A DNA stretch of 64,000 nt from Thermophagus sp052400625 (GTDB taxonomy: Bacteria; Bacteroidota; Bacteroidia; Bacteroidales; Marinilabiliaceae): assembly GCA_052400625.1 (NCBI GenBank), contig JBQTGH010000002.1; one strand, written 5' to 3'. The notes below the pieces were generated by a model. The model did not search any database. It saw only the letters and a list, made by a program, of their open reading frames with translations, and had not been told where the DNA came from. Shown one piece after another: positions 16,343 to 25,579 of this stretch. A program made the position numbers and the translations under genes. Each line of letters begins with the position of its first letter. Within the stretch, counting starts at the first letter, position 1.

Positions 16343-17650
16343 TTATTTCTTAGGACTTTCGGGTTGAGGATTATCGGCCTTCAACGAACTGAAAAACATA
16401 AATACAATAAATATCATGGCCAGCCAACCCATTGAAGTATAGCTGTGAAAGTAGGTTTTAGACAAACTAAAAAAATAAGGTGCCAATGCACTGGCAAAAA
16501 CAATCATTGACATGGCACGGCCAGAAATAGCTCCCAGGTGTTGACGTCCAAACAGCTTGGGCCAGGTTACGGAATTAAACACCGCGAACAGACCCCCACA
16601 AATTCCGGCACCCGCTACCACTGCCCATGCGCCCCATCCGGCAGAAAGACCGATCAAACCCACACTCCAAATCAGACCGCCTAAGACCATCACAAACAAA
16701 AGCTTTTTTAACGGAATCAGGTCACTCAAAAAATTAAACACCAATGAAACACTCAAACTCACCAATGAGATGGGCAAAAAGATGGCTACCGCCTGGTGAC
16801 GATCAAAACCGGCTGAAGTAAATATATCTACCATATGAAACGATAGGCCGGTGATAAAAAAAGAATTGAAGGCCAGCATCAAAGCATACGACCAAAATGC
16901 CCGTGTAGCAAAGGCCTCTTTTGGCAAAAACTGTTTTAATGCTTTCACCCCTTCCTTCTGCTGCTTTTGGCTGCCACTTTTTCCATCGGGCACAAGCCCC
17001 ACTTCCTCCGGATTATCTCGGTAAAAAACCCACATAAGCAGACATACCATAAATACCCCCAGCGCCAAAGCCCGCCAGGCCCCAGCCCATTCCCACTTTC
17101 TGATAAGCCAGTCAAACAACAGGGGTGAACTCGAAAACCCAAGTGAAATGCTGATACTCACAAAAGCATTGATGCGTCCTCTATAACGATCAAACCATTT
17201 CATGATCATATTTCGCGAAGCCATGGTCAAAACTCCCTGCCCACTAAAACGAAGCATAAAAAACAAAATCATCATCACCGCAAAGGGAACACTCCAATGT
17301 TGAATCCCCGTCGCCATCATCACTTTCGCACTCAAGACATCGGAAAAGGATGAAAGAATGAGTGTGGTGGCCAACGCAAGTGCAGAACCAACTGCCACAA
17401 CGCGAGCTCCCCAACGGTCAAACCAACGACCTGCCCGACCTAATAACAAGGAGCTCGCAAAGGTCCCAACCATATAGGCTCCGCTAAACTGGTCTCGCGT
17501 TAAGCCCAACGCCCCCTTCACCGGATCTGTAAAAGTAGAAACCCCAATGGTTTGTCCGGGCACACTTGCCCAAATGCCAATAGTCCCCACAAGAGCCACA
17601 ATATAGCCATAAAAGAACGGCCACTCTGCAATATTGGTTTTTCTTTTCAT
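16343..17650 (-). CDS. MFS transporter (OFA-like)
   Basis: 435 aa with twelve membrane segments. The loop 2-3 motif appears as GRAGRWFDRWGARVV (G-x3-D-R-x-G-x-R), placing it in the major facilitator superfamily. The overall shape is like the oxalate/formate antiporter or monocarboxylate group. The substrate cannot be inferred. A -7 box (TAATTTTG) lies only 7 bp upstream of the ATG. The neighbouring genes do not suggest a pathway. Confidence 0.88.
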   Translation of the reverse strand: MKRKTNIAEWPFFYGYIVALVGTIGIWASVPGQTIGVSTFTDPVKGALGLTRDQFSGAYMVGTFASSLLLGRAGRWFDRWGARVVAVGSALALATTLILSSFSDVLSAKVMMATGIQHWSVPFAVMMILFFMLRFSGQGVLTMASRNMIMKWFDRYRGRINAFVSISISLGFSSSPLLFDWLIRKWEWAGAWRALALGVFMVCLLMWVFYRDNPEEVGLVPDGKSGSQKQQKEGVKALKQFLPKEAFATRAFWSYALMLAFNSFFITGLSFHMVDIFTSAGFDRHQAVAIFLPISLVSLSVSLVFNFLSDLIPLKKLLFVMVLGGLIWSVGLIGLSAGWGAWAVVAGAGICGGLFAVFNSVTWPKLFGRQHLGAISGRAMSMIVFASALAPYFFSLSKTYFHSYTSMGWLAMIFIVFMFFSSLKADNPQPESPKK

Positions 17651-17657
17651 AACTGCA

Positions 17658-17665
17658 CAAAATTA
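17658..17665 (-). promoter_or_regulatory. -7 box 7 bp from the MFS start codon
   Basis: TAATTTTG on the minus strand matches TAnnTTTG, ending 7 bp before the ATG at 17650. Transcription would begin about one or two bases upstream of the start codon. No good TTTG is seen 20 bp further upstream. Confidence 0.4.
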
Positions 17666-17938
17666 CGAATAAGACCATTCGTAAAATGTCAGAGGACGTC
17701 AAAAGCCTATAAAAAAACAAAATGGGAATAATAACTTCATTAAATGTGGTGCGTTTATTAAAAAAATTCATCTAACAACCTGGGCTCAGTTAACATTCTT
17801 CCCTTAAGAATCAGGAATCGAAAAAGCCCCTTTTACGGTCTTCCCTGCTATAGGATTGAAAAGCAGCCACCTCCTCACTCAAAAAAAAGGCAAAAATCAT
17901 TCAACCATTTAGACCTTGGAAGAAAAGCGAGGTAATGG

Positions 17939-19135
17939 TTAGGCCAAAGGAAGTTTAAACTTGAAGTCACTGCCCACGCCGGGTTTGCTTTCCACCCATA
18001 TTTGACCGTTCTGCTTCTCAATAAACTCTTTACACAGTGGCAGTCCAAGACCGCTACCTTTTTCACCGGCAGTTCCTTCTCGTAAGGAGTTAGGAAACAC
18101 CTCCCATAGCTTTTCCTGAAGATGCTGATCTATTCCGATTCCGGTATCGGAAACCGTGACAATAGCATCGTTCTGATTTTTCTCTGAATAAATCGAAATA
18201 TTCCCTCCTTGGGGAGTAAATTTAATGGCATTGGAAAGAAGATTACGGAAAATGGTCCTAAGCATAAAGTCATCAGCCTGAACTAAAATATCAGAACCGG
18301 ACAAACACTGAATTTTAATATTTTTTTGGCAGGCCAAATCTTTAAGGAGTGTTATGACATCTGCACAAACCGTCGCAAGTGATACGGCCTTGAAATCGGG
18401 ATTAATTTTCCCGGACTGTGAATTGGCCCACAAAAGAAGATCTTCCAGAAGATTGTAGGCTTGCTCGGCAGAATTATAGATCTGCACCAGGTGAGATTCC
18501 GCCTCGTCAGGTGCAAGAGAGTCTCTGCTTGTTAGCAATAACTCGGAAAAACCCATTATGGCGTTGAATGATCCCCGAAGATCATGTGCGATAATGGATA
18601 TAAACTTGTTTTTTGCGGTTATTTCGTAAGTTAACTGGGTCGCCTGACTTTCCACTTTATCCTGATGCTCCTGTAGCTTCAAATTGACTCTGGTTAACTC
18701 ATTTTTCTTCTGTGCCAGAATCTTATTTTGATTTCTTATCTCCTTGGTCCGCTCGGCAATCAGACGATTGAGTTTCTTTATTCGGCTGGTCCTGTTGACA
18801 TAAAGAACACCAAAACTCACCATCAATGGAAGCAACACCAATCGAAACCAGTATGTTTCAACAATTTTCTTCCATATACTTCCATTAACCCCATGGGTCA
18901 AAAAAGAAATAGATGGAAGTGATATGCCTGCTCCGAAAGAAGAACGATGGATTAAAAAAAAATTGGTTGGACTGATGTGTTGGGCAATCCCAAATGGGAT
19001 AACCCCAGCTTCGATGAATTCTTCTGTGCCTTCCAACAAAAGACAACCTTTTGCCTGATTTGAATAACTATTCTCTGAAGAAACGTCGGGCCGGATTAGA
19101 AAACACAAAACAATAATGACAATACTTCGAAGCAT
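17939..19135 (-). CDS. membrane sensor histidine kinase, N-terminally reduced
   Basis: 398 aa. After a signal/anchor and a ~75-residue segment without a recognised sensor domain, there is a transmembrane helix (~95-112), a coiled coil (~118-175) and a complete kinase core. The H-box is SIIAHDLRGSFNAIMGFSE (His ~185), the N-box FRNLLSNAIKFTPQGG, then VSDTGIGID and GSGLGLPLCKEFIEKQNG. The join WKKIVETYWFRLVLLPL resembles the region after the Y_Y_Y domain in hybrid two-component sensors, so the gene may be the shortened descendant of such a protein. No response regulator is next to it. Confidence 0.87.
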   Translation of the reverse strand: MLRSIVIIVLCFLIRPDVSSENSYSNQAKGCLLLEGTEEFIEAGVIPFGIAQHISPTNFFLIHRSSFGAGISLPSISFLTHGVNGSIWKKIVETYWFRLVLLPLMVSFGVLYVNRTSRIKKLNRLIAERTKEIRNQNKILAQKKNELTRVNLKLQEHQDKVESQATQLTYEITAKNKFISIIAHDLRGSFNAIMGFSELLLTSRDSLAPDEAESHLVQIYNSAEQAYNLLEDLLLWANSQSGKINPDFKAVSLATVCADVITLLKDLACQKNIKIQCLSGSDILVQADDFMLRTIFRNLLSNAIKFTPQGGNISIYSEKNQNDAIVTVSDTGIGIDQHLQEKLWEVFPNSLREGTAGEKGSGLGLPLCKEFIEKQNGQIWVESKPGVGSDFKFKLPLA

Positions 19136-19325
19136 ATAATACCCCTACATTAAACAAAAAATACAAGAAAAAAAAAAAAAAACAAAGGCTTGTATTTCAA
19201 TTCAACATCAACAAATTTAATAAATTATTACATTTATCTGTTTTTTTTGACGTAAAATTTCAGGAAAATCAACAGGACTATTTCTCGCAGATAATGCGCT
19301 GTCGGATTTTTGGGAAAAATCAGAC

Positions 19326-19358
19326 AAAAAAAATCCGACCGTTAGAATATCGGCCGGA
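19326..19358 (-). terminator. terminator of the DUF2892 gene
   Basis: On the minus strand TCCGGCCG, a 9-nt loop, CGGTCGGA (8 bp with one G-U), then TTTTTTTT. It lies 46 bp after the stop codon of the gene at 19404-19616. Confidence 0.85.
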
Positions 19359-19403
19359 CAAAAATGAAATGTGGTAATTTTTAATGCTTTAACACCTTAT
19401 TCC

Positions 19404-19616
19404 CTAATCCTTTTGGGGGGTGCGACAGGTGGTTACTCCAAACAAGGCATAAAGCCCACAAAGACGAAATGCTGCGGTAAGTAAAAGAATGGCTGCAACA
19501 ATCAAAAAGATGGTTCCCAAAGTACCTGTTACGGAACCGGTGAAATAAAGAATTGCAAGAACAGCGGCAATCACAATACGGATCACTCGATCTGTTGTAC
19601 CAACATTTTTATTCAT
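19404..19616 (-). CDS. DUF2892 (YgaP-type) small membrane protein
   Basis: 70 aa with the DUF2892 signature: an N-terminal NVGTTDRVIRIVIA helix start, two membrane helices, and a C-terminal CGLYALFGVTTCR containing two cysteines. The family is widespread, sometimes fused to rhodanese domains, and of unknown function. It lies directly after typA in the same direction, with a terminator following, and may be transcribed with it or alone. Confidence 0.88.
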   Translation of the reverse strand: MNKNVGTTDRVIRIVIAAVLAILYFTGSVTGTLGTIFLIVAAILLLTAAFRLCGLYALFGVTTCRTPQKD

Positions 19617-19668
19617 AATACCTGCATTTTATGGTTTATAACCTAACAATCAAAACAGGTATTTGGTT

Positions 19669-21471
19669 TTAACTTTTTTTAGCGACTCGCTTTCTTTCAT
19701 GTTCTTGCAGCAGTATTTTCCGCAACCGGATCGCCTTAGGGGTAACTTCCACATACTCATCCCCCTGAATATATTCCAGTGCTTCTTCCAGACTAAAAAT
19801 TATCGGGGGCGCCAACCTCACTTTATCGTCCGACCCAGAAGCACGCATATTGGTAAGTTTCTTCGACTTCGTCACATTGACGGTAAGGTCTCCTTCCCGG
19901 TTGTTTTCTCCTATTACCTGTCCCATGTAAACCTCTTCCTGAGGGGCAATAAAAAATTTACCGCGGTCTTGCAGTTTGTCCAAAGCATAGGCAAAAGCAG
20001 TTCCCGATTCCATCGCGATAAGAGAACCGTTCTGACGTTTAACGATCTCTCCTTTCCACGGCTGGAATTCGATAAACCGATGCGACATAATGGCCTCTCC
20101 GGCGGTGGCAGTCATCAGGTTGTTACGCAGTCCGATAATCCCTCTCGAAGGAATGTGAAAATCTAATACGACCCGCTCTCCTTTTCGTTCCATCGACAAC
20201 AGCTCCCCTTTTCGCTGGGTAACCATTTCAATGGCACGACCGCTGAATTCATCCGGGAGGTCTATGGTCAGCTCTTCTACCGGTTCATGTTTCTCGCCGG
20301 CAATTTCTTTAATGATAACTCGGGGCTGCCCGACCTGCAATTCGTACCCCTCGCGGCGCATCGTTTCGATCAGAACCGATAAGTGCAGAACGCCTCGTCC
20401 GTAAACATTCCAGGCATCGGCTGCCTCAGTCTCTTCCACTCTTAGGGCCAGATTTTTCTCCAGCTCTTTATCGAGTCGCTCTTTGATGTGTCGTGAGGTA
20501 ACAAATTTACCTTCCTTCCCGAAAAACGGAGAATTGTTAATGGTAAACAGCATACTCATGGTTGGCTCATCGATGGCAATGGGATCCAGTGGCTCCGGGT
20601 TTTCCGCATCGCAGATGCTGTCTCCAATCTCAAAGCTGTCGAGGCCGATGATGGCTCCCAACTCCCCATTGGGCAATAAGTCGGTTTTTTTGCGACCCAA
20701 TCCCTCAAACACATTCAGTTCTTTAATGCGTGTTTTGTACACCGATCCGTCACGCCCCACAATGGCCACGTCCTGACCGGTTTTAATGGTGCCACGATGC
20801 ATTCGGCCAATGGCAATTCGTCCCACATAGGGAGAATATTCCAATGACGTGATCAACATCTGAGGCGTTCCTTTCCGTTCCTCCGGAACCGGAATGTATT
20901 CGATGATGGCATTCATCAAAGCACTGATGTCGGAGGTTTTCTTTTTCCAGTCGGTCGACATCCATCCGTCGCGGGCCGACCCATAAACTGTTGGGAAATC
21001 CAACTGATCTTCACTGGCATTGAGGTTAAACATCAGATCGAACACCTGTTCCTGCACTTCTTCCGGCCGGCAATTGGGCTTATCCACCTTATTGATCACC
21101 ACAATGGGCTTAAGGCCTAAGCTCAAGGCTTTCTGAAGCACAAACCGGGTCTGAGGCATAGGCCCTTCAAAGGCATCCACCAACAACAATACCCCATCGG
21201 CCATGTTGAGCACCCGTTCCACCTCACCCCCAAAGTCGGAGTGACCGGGCGTATCTATAATGTTGATCTTATGATCATTCCAAATTACCGAGGCATTTTT
21301 GGAAAGAATGGTGATACCACGCTCACGTTCCAGATCATTGCTGTCCATGATCAGCTCCCCGGGTCGCTGATGATCACTGAACAATTTTCCGGCTTTCAAC
21401 ATTTCATCCACCAATGTGGTTTTCCCATGGTCCACATGAGCTATTATCGCTACATTTCTTATTGACTGCAT
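19669..21471 (-). CDS. typA: GTP-binding protein TypA/BipA
   Basis: Ribosome-associated translational GTPase implicated in 50S assembly and stress adaptation. 600 aa, the normal length. G motifs are clear: AHVDHGKTT (G1), RGITI (G2), DTPGHSDFGGEV (G3), NKVDK (G4). The EF-G-like domains II, III and V follow, and the C-terminal TypA-specific domain contains RGIIGLRNNLMTAT. The start ATG at 21471 is preceded by a -7 box at 21494-21501. It is divergent from nothing; the next gene upstream is separated by a terminator. Confidence 0.97.
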   Translation of the reverse strand: MQSIRNVAIIAHVDHGKTTLVDEMLKAGKLFSDHQRPGELIMDSNDLERERGITILSKNASVIWNDHKINIIDTPGHSDFGGEVERVLNMADGVLLLVDAFEGPMPQTRFVLQKALSLGLKPIVVINKVDKPNCRPEEVQEQVFDLMFNLNASEDQLDFPTVYGSARDGWMSTDWKKKTSDISALMNAIIEYIPVPEERKGTPQMLITSLEYSPYVGRIAIGRMHRGTIKTGQDVAIVGRDGSVYKTRIKELNVFEGLGRKKTDLLPNGELGAIIGLDSFEIGDSICDAENPEPLDPIAIDEPTMSMLFTINNSPFFGKEGKFVTSRHIKERLDKELEKNLALRVEETEAADAWNVYGRGVLHLSVLIETMRREGYELQVGQPRVIIKEIAGEKHEPVEELTIDLPDEFSGRAIEMVTQRKGELLSMERKGERVVLDFHIPSRGIIGLRNNLMTATAGEAIMSHRFIEFQPWKGEIVKRQNGSLIAMESGTAFAYALDKLQDRGKFFIAPQEEVYMGQVIGENNREGDLTVNVTKSKKLTNMRASGSDDKVRLAPPIIFSLEEALEYIQGDEYVEVTPKAIRLRKILLQEHERKRVAKKS

Positions 21472-21493
21472 ATATGGTATTTAAAACAGGCTG

Positions 21494-21501
21494 CAAAATT
21501 A
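21494..21501 (-). promoter_or_regulatory. -7 box of the typA promoter
   Basis: TAATTTTG on the minus strand, 23 bp upstream of the typA start codon. The -33 element is weak, so the call rests on the -7 box. Confidence 0.45.
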
Positions 21502-21675
21502 GGCTTTTTAAACACACGATGGATAAAAGATATGCATTTATGCTGTTAAATTTGTTTAACTTCTGTCACTCTTTCAATGAATCAGGCATGGTAAGTTTTG
21601 TCAAATTAAGAAAATGCATAAAACTAGTCAAGTCATGAGAGGTATATGATACCTATCATTTAAATGATTAATTAC

Positions 21676-21708
21676 AAAAAAAAGCAGCCCTGAAAAAATC
21701 AGGACTGC
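21676..21708 (-). terminator. terminator of the 23056-21773 lipoprotein gene
   Basis: On the minus strand GCAGTCCTGA, loop of Ts, TCAGGGCTGC, then TTTTTTTT. The stem has 10 positions with one mismatch. Confidence 0.82.
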
Positions 21709-21772
21709 CCCTCTTCTAAAAATGCATGATTTGTTTTTGACAAAAACTTCTTAAATCATGAAAAAAGAAGTA

Positions 21773-23056
21773 CTATAACCAAATACTTACGACGCTACTA
21801 CTTTTCTTATTTCCGGTGGATGAGACTGCTGTCACCTGATAATACATCTTCACATTTTTCCCTCTGTCACAATCTTTCATAGAATTAGTACTGGTTTTTC
21901 CAACTTCTGAAGCATAAGACATACTGCTTGAAGATGAAACCTTTACAGTGTAAGATACTGCATTGTCAGCTGCATCCCACGAAATGGTAACACAGTCACC
22001 GTTTTTCTCCACTTTCACATTGCCGGGTGCACCAGGAATAATGGCATTGGTTTCGGGCTCTTCAAATACCACTGCCTCAACAGCGGTTTCACCGATGATC
22101 TTACCGTTTTCAGTTTTGAGGACGCCTTTGAGATAGTAGGTGTTACCATCTACAAAATCCATATCATTCTTCCATGCAGTTATATTAACAGTCGTTGACC
22201 ACCCCCAACCGAGATATAAGAATTCATCCGTATTGGCCACCACAAATTCTCCATCTTCAGTATCGGCACAATACAATTCAAGCACCAAATCACCCGCTTC
22301 TTCCCATTCACTCTCATCTTCGAATAATTCGGAAACATTCACAGAAACATCCAATTGCAAACCGCCACTATAACGAGCGTTATATCCGGAACCCTTAACC
22401 GCTAATTCGGCAATCTCACTTTCCGTGGTGAAATTCACCGTAACTTCATCGGAAAAAGCCTTCACATCTGCTTCGGTATTGTAGGCATACAGGTAGAGCG
22501 TATAATCCGTTTCCGGGGTTAACTCTCCAATGGTCACAGCATTCTCTCCTTCTGCCACATCTTCAATGGTAACGAGCGGAGTAGACGATTCTGTTCTTGC
22601 CTCGGAATAAATATTAACCGCGTGACAACTACCGCTATAGGTAAACGTCAGGGTGACACCGGTAGCCTCTGCTACTGCGGCCACATTGGATGGAGCGGCA
22701 GGGGCCACGACCGAAACTTCGTAAGTAATTTCTGACTTGGCAATAAGAACAGTGGCTTCAGCGTCGGCATAAGCCTCAACCCCAATAACCGATTGAGCTT
22801 GTAGATCAGATAGCATGGCGCTGGTTCCGGTGTAAGGAACACTCGAAACCGCACCTCCGTCTACAAATACCTGATAACTCTGAGCACCTTCATAAGCGGC
22901 CCATTCTACCTGTACCGAGCCATTAGAGTATGAATATTGAAGGCTTGACAACTCGCCAACTTTAATGCTATTATCATCATCATCTCCGCAACCAAACACT
23001 AAAAGTGCCATTGCCAGAAGACTTAAAAACTTGATTTTATTCGTTATTTTTCCCAT
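21773..23056 (-). CDS. lipoprotein with tandem fibronectin-III-like domains (paralog 1)
   Basis: 427 aa from the ATG at 23056 (a longer frame of 20 codons upstream lacks the signal peptide at its start). A lipoprotein signal MALLVFGC with the aspartate-rich GDDDD after the cysteine suggests a surface-anchored protein. Repeated beta-rich domains follow: the first (~30-120) is the domain shared with the two paralogs downstream; a second (~125-215) and a C-terminal one (~340-427) are fibronectin type III-like (PSNVAAVAEATGVTLTFTYS; PGNVKVEKNGDCVTISWDA). A domain in between (~220-335) is not recognised. Likely an extracellular binding or structural protein. Confidence 0.8.
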   Translation of the reverse strand: MGKITNKIKFLSLLAMALLVFGCGDDDDNSIKVGELSSLQYSYSNGSVQVEWAAYEGAQSYQVFVDGGAVSSVPYTGTSAMLSDLQAQSVIGVEAYADAEATVLIAKSEITYEVSVVAPAAPSNVAAVAEATGVTLTFTYSGSCHAVNIYSEARTESSTPLVTIEDVAEGENAVTIGELTPETDYTLYLYAYNTEADVKAFSDEVTVNFTTESEIAELAVKGSGYNARYSGGLQLDVSVNVSELFEDESEWEEAGDLVLELYCADTEDGEFVVANTDEFLYLGWGWSTTVNITAWKNDMDFVDGNTYYLKGVLKTENGKIIGETAVEAVVFEEPETNAIIPGAPGNVKVEKNGDCVTISWDAADNAVSYTVKVSSSSSMSYASEVGKTSTNSMKDCDRGKNVKMYYQVTAVSSTGNKKSSSVVSIWL

Positions 23057-23149
23057 GTTCTTTCTATTATGGATTGTTTTTAAAACATTGTTAATTAATA
23101 AGGAGACTTTGAACATTCAAGATTAGACACCTTCCCAACTTATCAAGAC

Positions 23150-23509
23150 TTATCTTCGGTCTTCTTCTGACTTTTTATAGGTTATTTCACCCTTTACGAC
23201 CACAAGAATTTCAGCCATGTCGGAATAACCTTCCACGGTAATAACCGTCCCATCTTCCAGGTCCGCGTCAAGCAAAGCAACGTTTCCAAGGTAGGGTATG
23301 GTCCGGACTCGCAGACCATCTACAAAAATCATATAACATATAGCATCTTCATGAGTATCCCACCCTAACGTTATTATCCCGTTGGATTCCGAATATTCAA
23401 GATTCGACAACTTGTCAATCTTAAACAACTCTTCCGGATCGCAACCAAAGACCAAAAGCATCATTGCAAGAAGGGCTAAAAACTTAGTTTTATTTATAAC
23501 TTTTCCCAT
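23150..23509 (-). CDS. short lipoprotein, single-domain paralog 2
   Basis: 119 aa: a lipoprotein signal peptide nearly identical to that of the flanking paralogs (KFLALLAMMLLVFGC) and one ~80-residue beta-rich domain (KLSNLEYSESNGIITLGWD ... ITVEGYSDMAEILVVVKGEITY). It stops with EEDRR after the first domain, where paralog 1 continues into further domains. It is either a true one-domain version or a truncated copy. It lies 93 bp upstream of paralog 1 in the same direction. Confidence 0.75.
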   Translation of the reverse strand: MGKVINKTKFLALLAMMLLVFGCDPEELFKIDKLSNLEYSESNGIITLGWDTHEDAICYMIFVDGLRVRTIPYLGNVALLDADLEDGTVITVEGYSDMAEILVVVKGEITYKKSEEDRR

Positions 23510-23641
23510 GTCCTTTCTTTTTGGATAATTTTCTTCAAAGTCTCTCTCTCAAAAGAGGTGAACTGCCTTCTAGAACCAAGGTAAAATGAGTCTGACGGCG
23601 TTCACCCCTATTTGGGAATCACTTTCATCGAAAGCTATATA

Positions 23642-24256
23642 CTACTCAGCACTATAAGTAATCGTACCTTCAGCAATAAGATCGGTAATCTCCGGATCCG
23701 AATAAGCCTTAACGGTGAGCTCCGCTCCATCTTCCAGGTCGTTAAAGACATGACTGTTCCCTGAAATGGGGATGGTCGAAACAGCCTCATCACCTACAAA
23801 TACCATATAACTTTTGGCGCCGGTATAGGCATCCCACAATAAGGTTACCATTCCGTGATTTTCGGAAAGACTAAGGTTAGACACCTCACCCACTTCTCCG
23901 GATCCTTCACCGGATCCACCGGCATTGCTTGCATCAAAAGTGATTTCGCCCTTAGCGATAAGAATTTCTTCATCAAAGTCAGCATAGGCTTCAATGGTAA
24001 TTACCGCTCCATCTTCCAGGTCACCGAGCATAACTGAGGTTTCCATGCCGTCAGTAGCATACAAATCATCCACATATACCACATACATCATTGCCCCTTC
24101 AAACGCATCCCACGAAACGGTTAACATGGCACTGGATCCTGTATATTGAAGATTTGACAATTCGGCAACATCAAGTCCATTATCATCATCGTCTTTTCCA
24201 CAAGCAAACACTAAAAGTGCCATTGCCAGAAGACTTAAAAATTTTATTTTACTCAT
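23642..24256 (-). CDS. lipoprotein with two copies of the paralog domain (paralog 3)
   Basis: 204 aa. The signal peptide KIKFLSLLAMALLVFAC is almost the same, also at DNA level, as in the gene at 23056. Two tandem copies of the ~85-residue domain follow (~28-110 and ~120-204), joined by the Gly/Ser-rich linker GGSGEGSGEVG. Each copy contains a W-D-A-(F/Y)-(E/T)-G-A block and ends in GEITF or GTITY. No catalytic motif is seen. Together with the two genes downstream it forms a family expanded in tandem. Confidence 0.8.
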   Translation of the reverse strand: MSKIKFLSLLAMALLVFACGKDDDDNGLDVAELSNLQYTGSSAMLTVSWDAFEGAMMYVVYVDDLYATDGMETSVMLGDLEDGAVITIEAYADFDEEILIAKGEITFDASNAGGSGEGSGEVGEVSNLSLSENHGMVTLLWDAYTGAKSYMVFVGDEAVSTIPISGNSHVFNDLEDGAELTVKAYSDPEITDLIAEGTITYSAE

Positions 24257-24330
24257 GACTAAATTGATTTTTGTGTTTTGTTTATTTCTATATTATTGTA
24301 TTTCAAAAACTCACTTAAAAAGAGCATCTG

Positions 24331-25164
24331 CTACTTTTGTTTCGCTTTCTGATCATACACCCAGAAAAATTCAGGAACATATTTAAATTTCCTTTTGAAT
24401 GACTTGGGATAGCAAGCCATGAAATCTGAATTGTCTCCAAAAAAGTCCACAAATTCTTTATTCCGGAAAGCCCCAAACAGGAAAGCAATACCTCCGGGTT
24501 TTCTAATCAGCACACTCTCTTTTTCTCCGACTTTTACAATCCGGTAAGAGTCATAATAGTCCCCCATTTCACCGCCGCCAAAAAGCATGGAATACATATT
24601 AAATTCACGGCCGAAGGAAAGGGGTTTCGCACCAAAGTCGACATATACTTTGTATTTGCTGTCGAAACCGTTATTGACCAAGAGCATCAATTTAGATTTC
24701 TCTTTCCCCTTTTTTGTGATGTTGGTAACCACCTTTTCAATCACTACAGGCTTGTAATACTTGTCCTTATCGAAGGTGTCAAACTGGTCAATATTAAAAG
24801 GAAGATTCTTATGGTGTACTTCTGATGCACTTTTTCCTCCGATGCTAATATTCACACTTAATTCAACATCTTTGTCCACAAACCTCAGGTCAGGCAATAG
24901 CTCTACACGAGCCACGTCAGCAGGCTTGATTTCATGTAACTGGCCTTTGGTATCATACCATTGCCACTTCATCAATTTTACCGTTAAGCCTTCTTTAAAT
25001 TCGCCTTCAATCTTGTCGCCGGATACCAGGGTGATGGTTCCTTTTCCCGGACACGGGAATTTGTCAAATCCATCCCGGAAAGCGACGCACTCTGTGGTTG
25101 GCTTTTGTCCCCATGTCATCACGAAGGAGAAAAGCATCAAAAACAAAAGTTTAAATTTTTTCAT
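24331..25164 (-). CDS. exported protein of unknown function
   Basis: 277 aa from the ATG at 25164 (an ATG three codons upstream at 25173 is also possible). A signal peptide ends near TWGQ. The mature protein is beta-rich; GKGTITLVSGDKIEGEFKEG resembles a short SH3- or MORN-like turn. It has a single Cys pair close to the N-terminus (ECVAFRDGFDKFPCPG). I did not recognise a family. It lies just upstream of the lipoprotein cluster in the same direction, 75 bp before it, so could be cotranscribed with it. Confidence 0.65.
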   Translation of the reverse strand: MKKFKLLFLMLFSFVMTWGQKPTTECVAFRDGFDKFPCPGKGTITLVSGDKIEGEFKEGLTVKLMKWQWYDTKGQLHEIKPADVARVELLPDLRFVDKDVELSVNISIGGKSASEVHHKNLPFNIDQFDTFDKDKYYKPVVIEKVVTNITKKGKEKSKLMLLVNNGFDSKYKVYVDFGAKPLSFGREFNMYSMLFGGGEMGDYYDSYRIVKVGEKESVLIRKPGGIAFLFGAFRNKEFVDFFGDNSDFMACYPKSFKRKFKYVPEFFWVYDQKAKQK

Positions 25165-25173
25165 GTTACGCAT

Positions 25174-25579
25174 TTTTAAAATTCATGATTAGAAGATTGA
25201 TCAAAAACAGAAAAGAAAATCAAAAATCAAATGCCGGCAATCGATATTTCAATCACTTTTCGAGGGACAAATATATTTGAAAACAGCATCGGCAGGCCTT
25301 GTTCTTATTAGGTTTTAAAGTTTTCGGAATAGTTTTTAAAGTTTTGGGAAGAATGAAAAAACAATTCCAAACTATTTTCCCCGGGTTTAATATTTTTTTA
25401 CTTTTGTCAGACCTAAAAAAATCCTCCATCAATAGGTCGTTGGATTTTTTTAAACCAACCTTCTCACGACTCGCACAACATTGAAATCACGAGTGTTTTC
25501 GAAGAATCCCAGTCTGTTTCATATTTGTTAAACCAGAGGATAACAAAACACATTACTTATCCGACAACCTATTGTACTC
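25174..25579. other. divergent intergenic region with a 21-bp tandem repeat
   Basis: A 21-bp sequence (TAGGTTTTAAAGTTTTCGGAA) is repeated in tandem at 25309-25329 and 25330-25350 with two mismatches. A TATATTTG box lies at 25272-25279 and a near-match CATATTTG at 25520-25527, either of which could serve the regulator gene at 25580. No gene is seen; a short open frame over the repeat is not credible. Confidence 0.5.

Larger units (their letters stand above)
21472..21772. other. intergenic region upstream of typA
   Basis: About 300 bp. It contains the typA -7 box (21494-21501), a small inverted repeat AGGTA-TATGA-TACCT near 21640-21655 and the terminator for the lipoprotein gene (21676-21708). 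No gene is seen. Confidence 0.5.

Noticed and set aside
25299..25484. 61-codon frame upstream of the TPR-AraC gene
   Set aside because: It lies over the 21-bp tandem repeat and has no start signals; likely chance.
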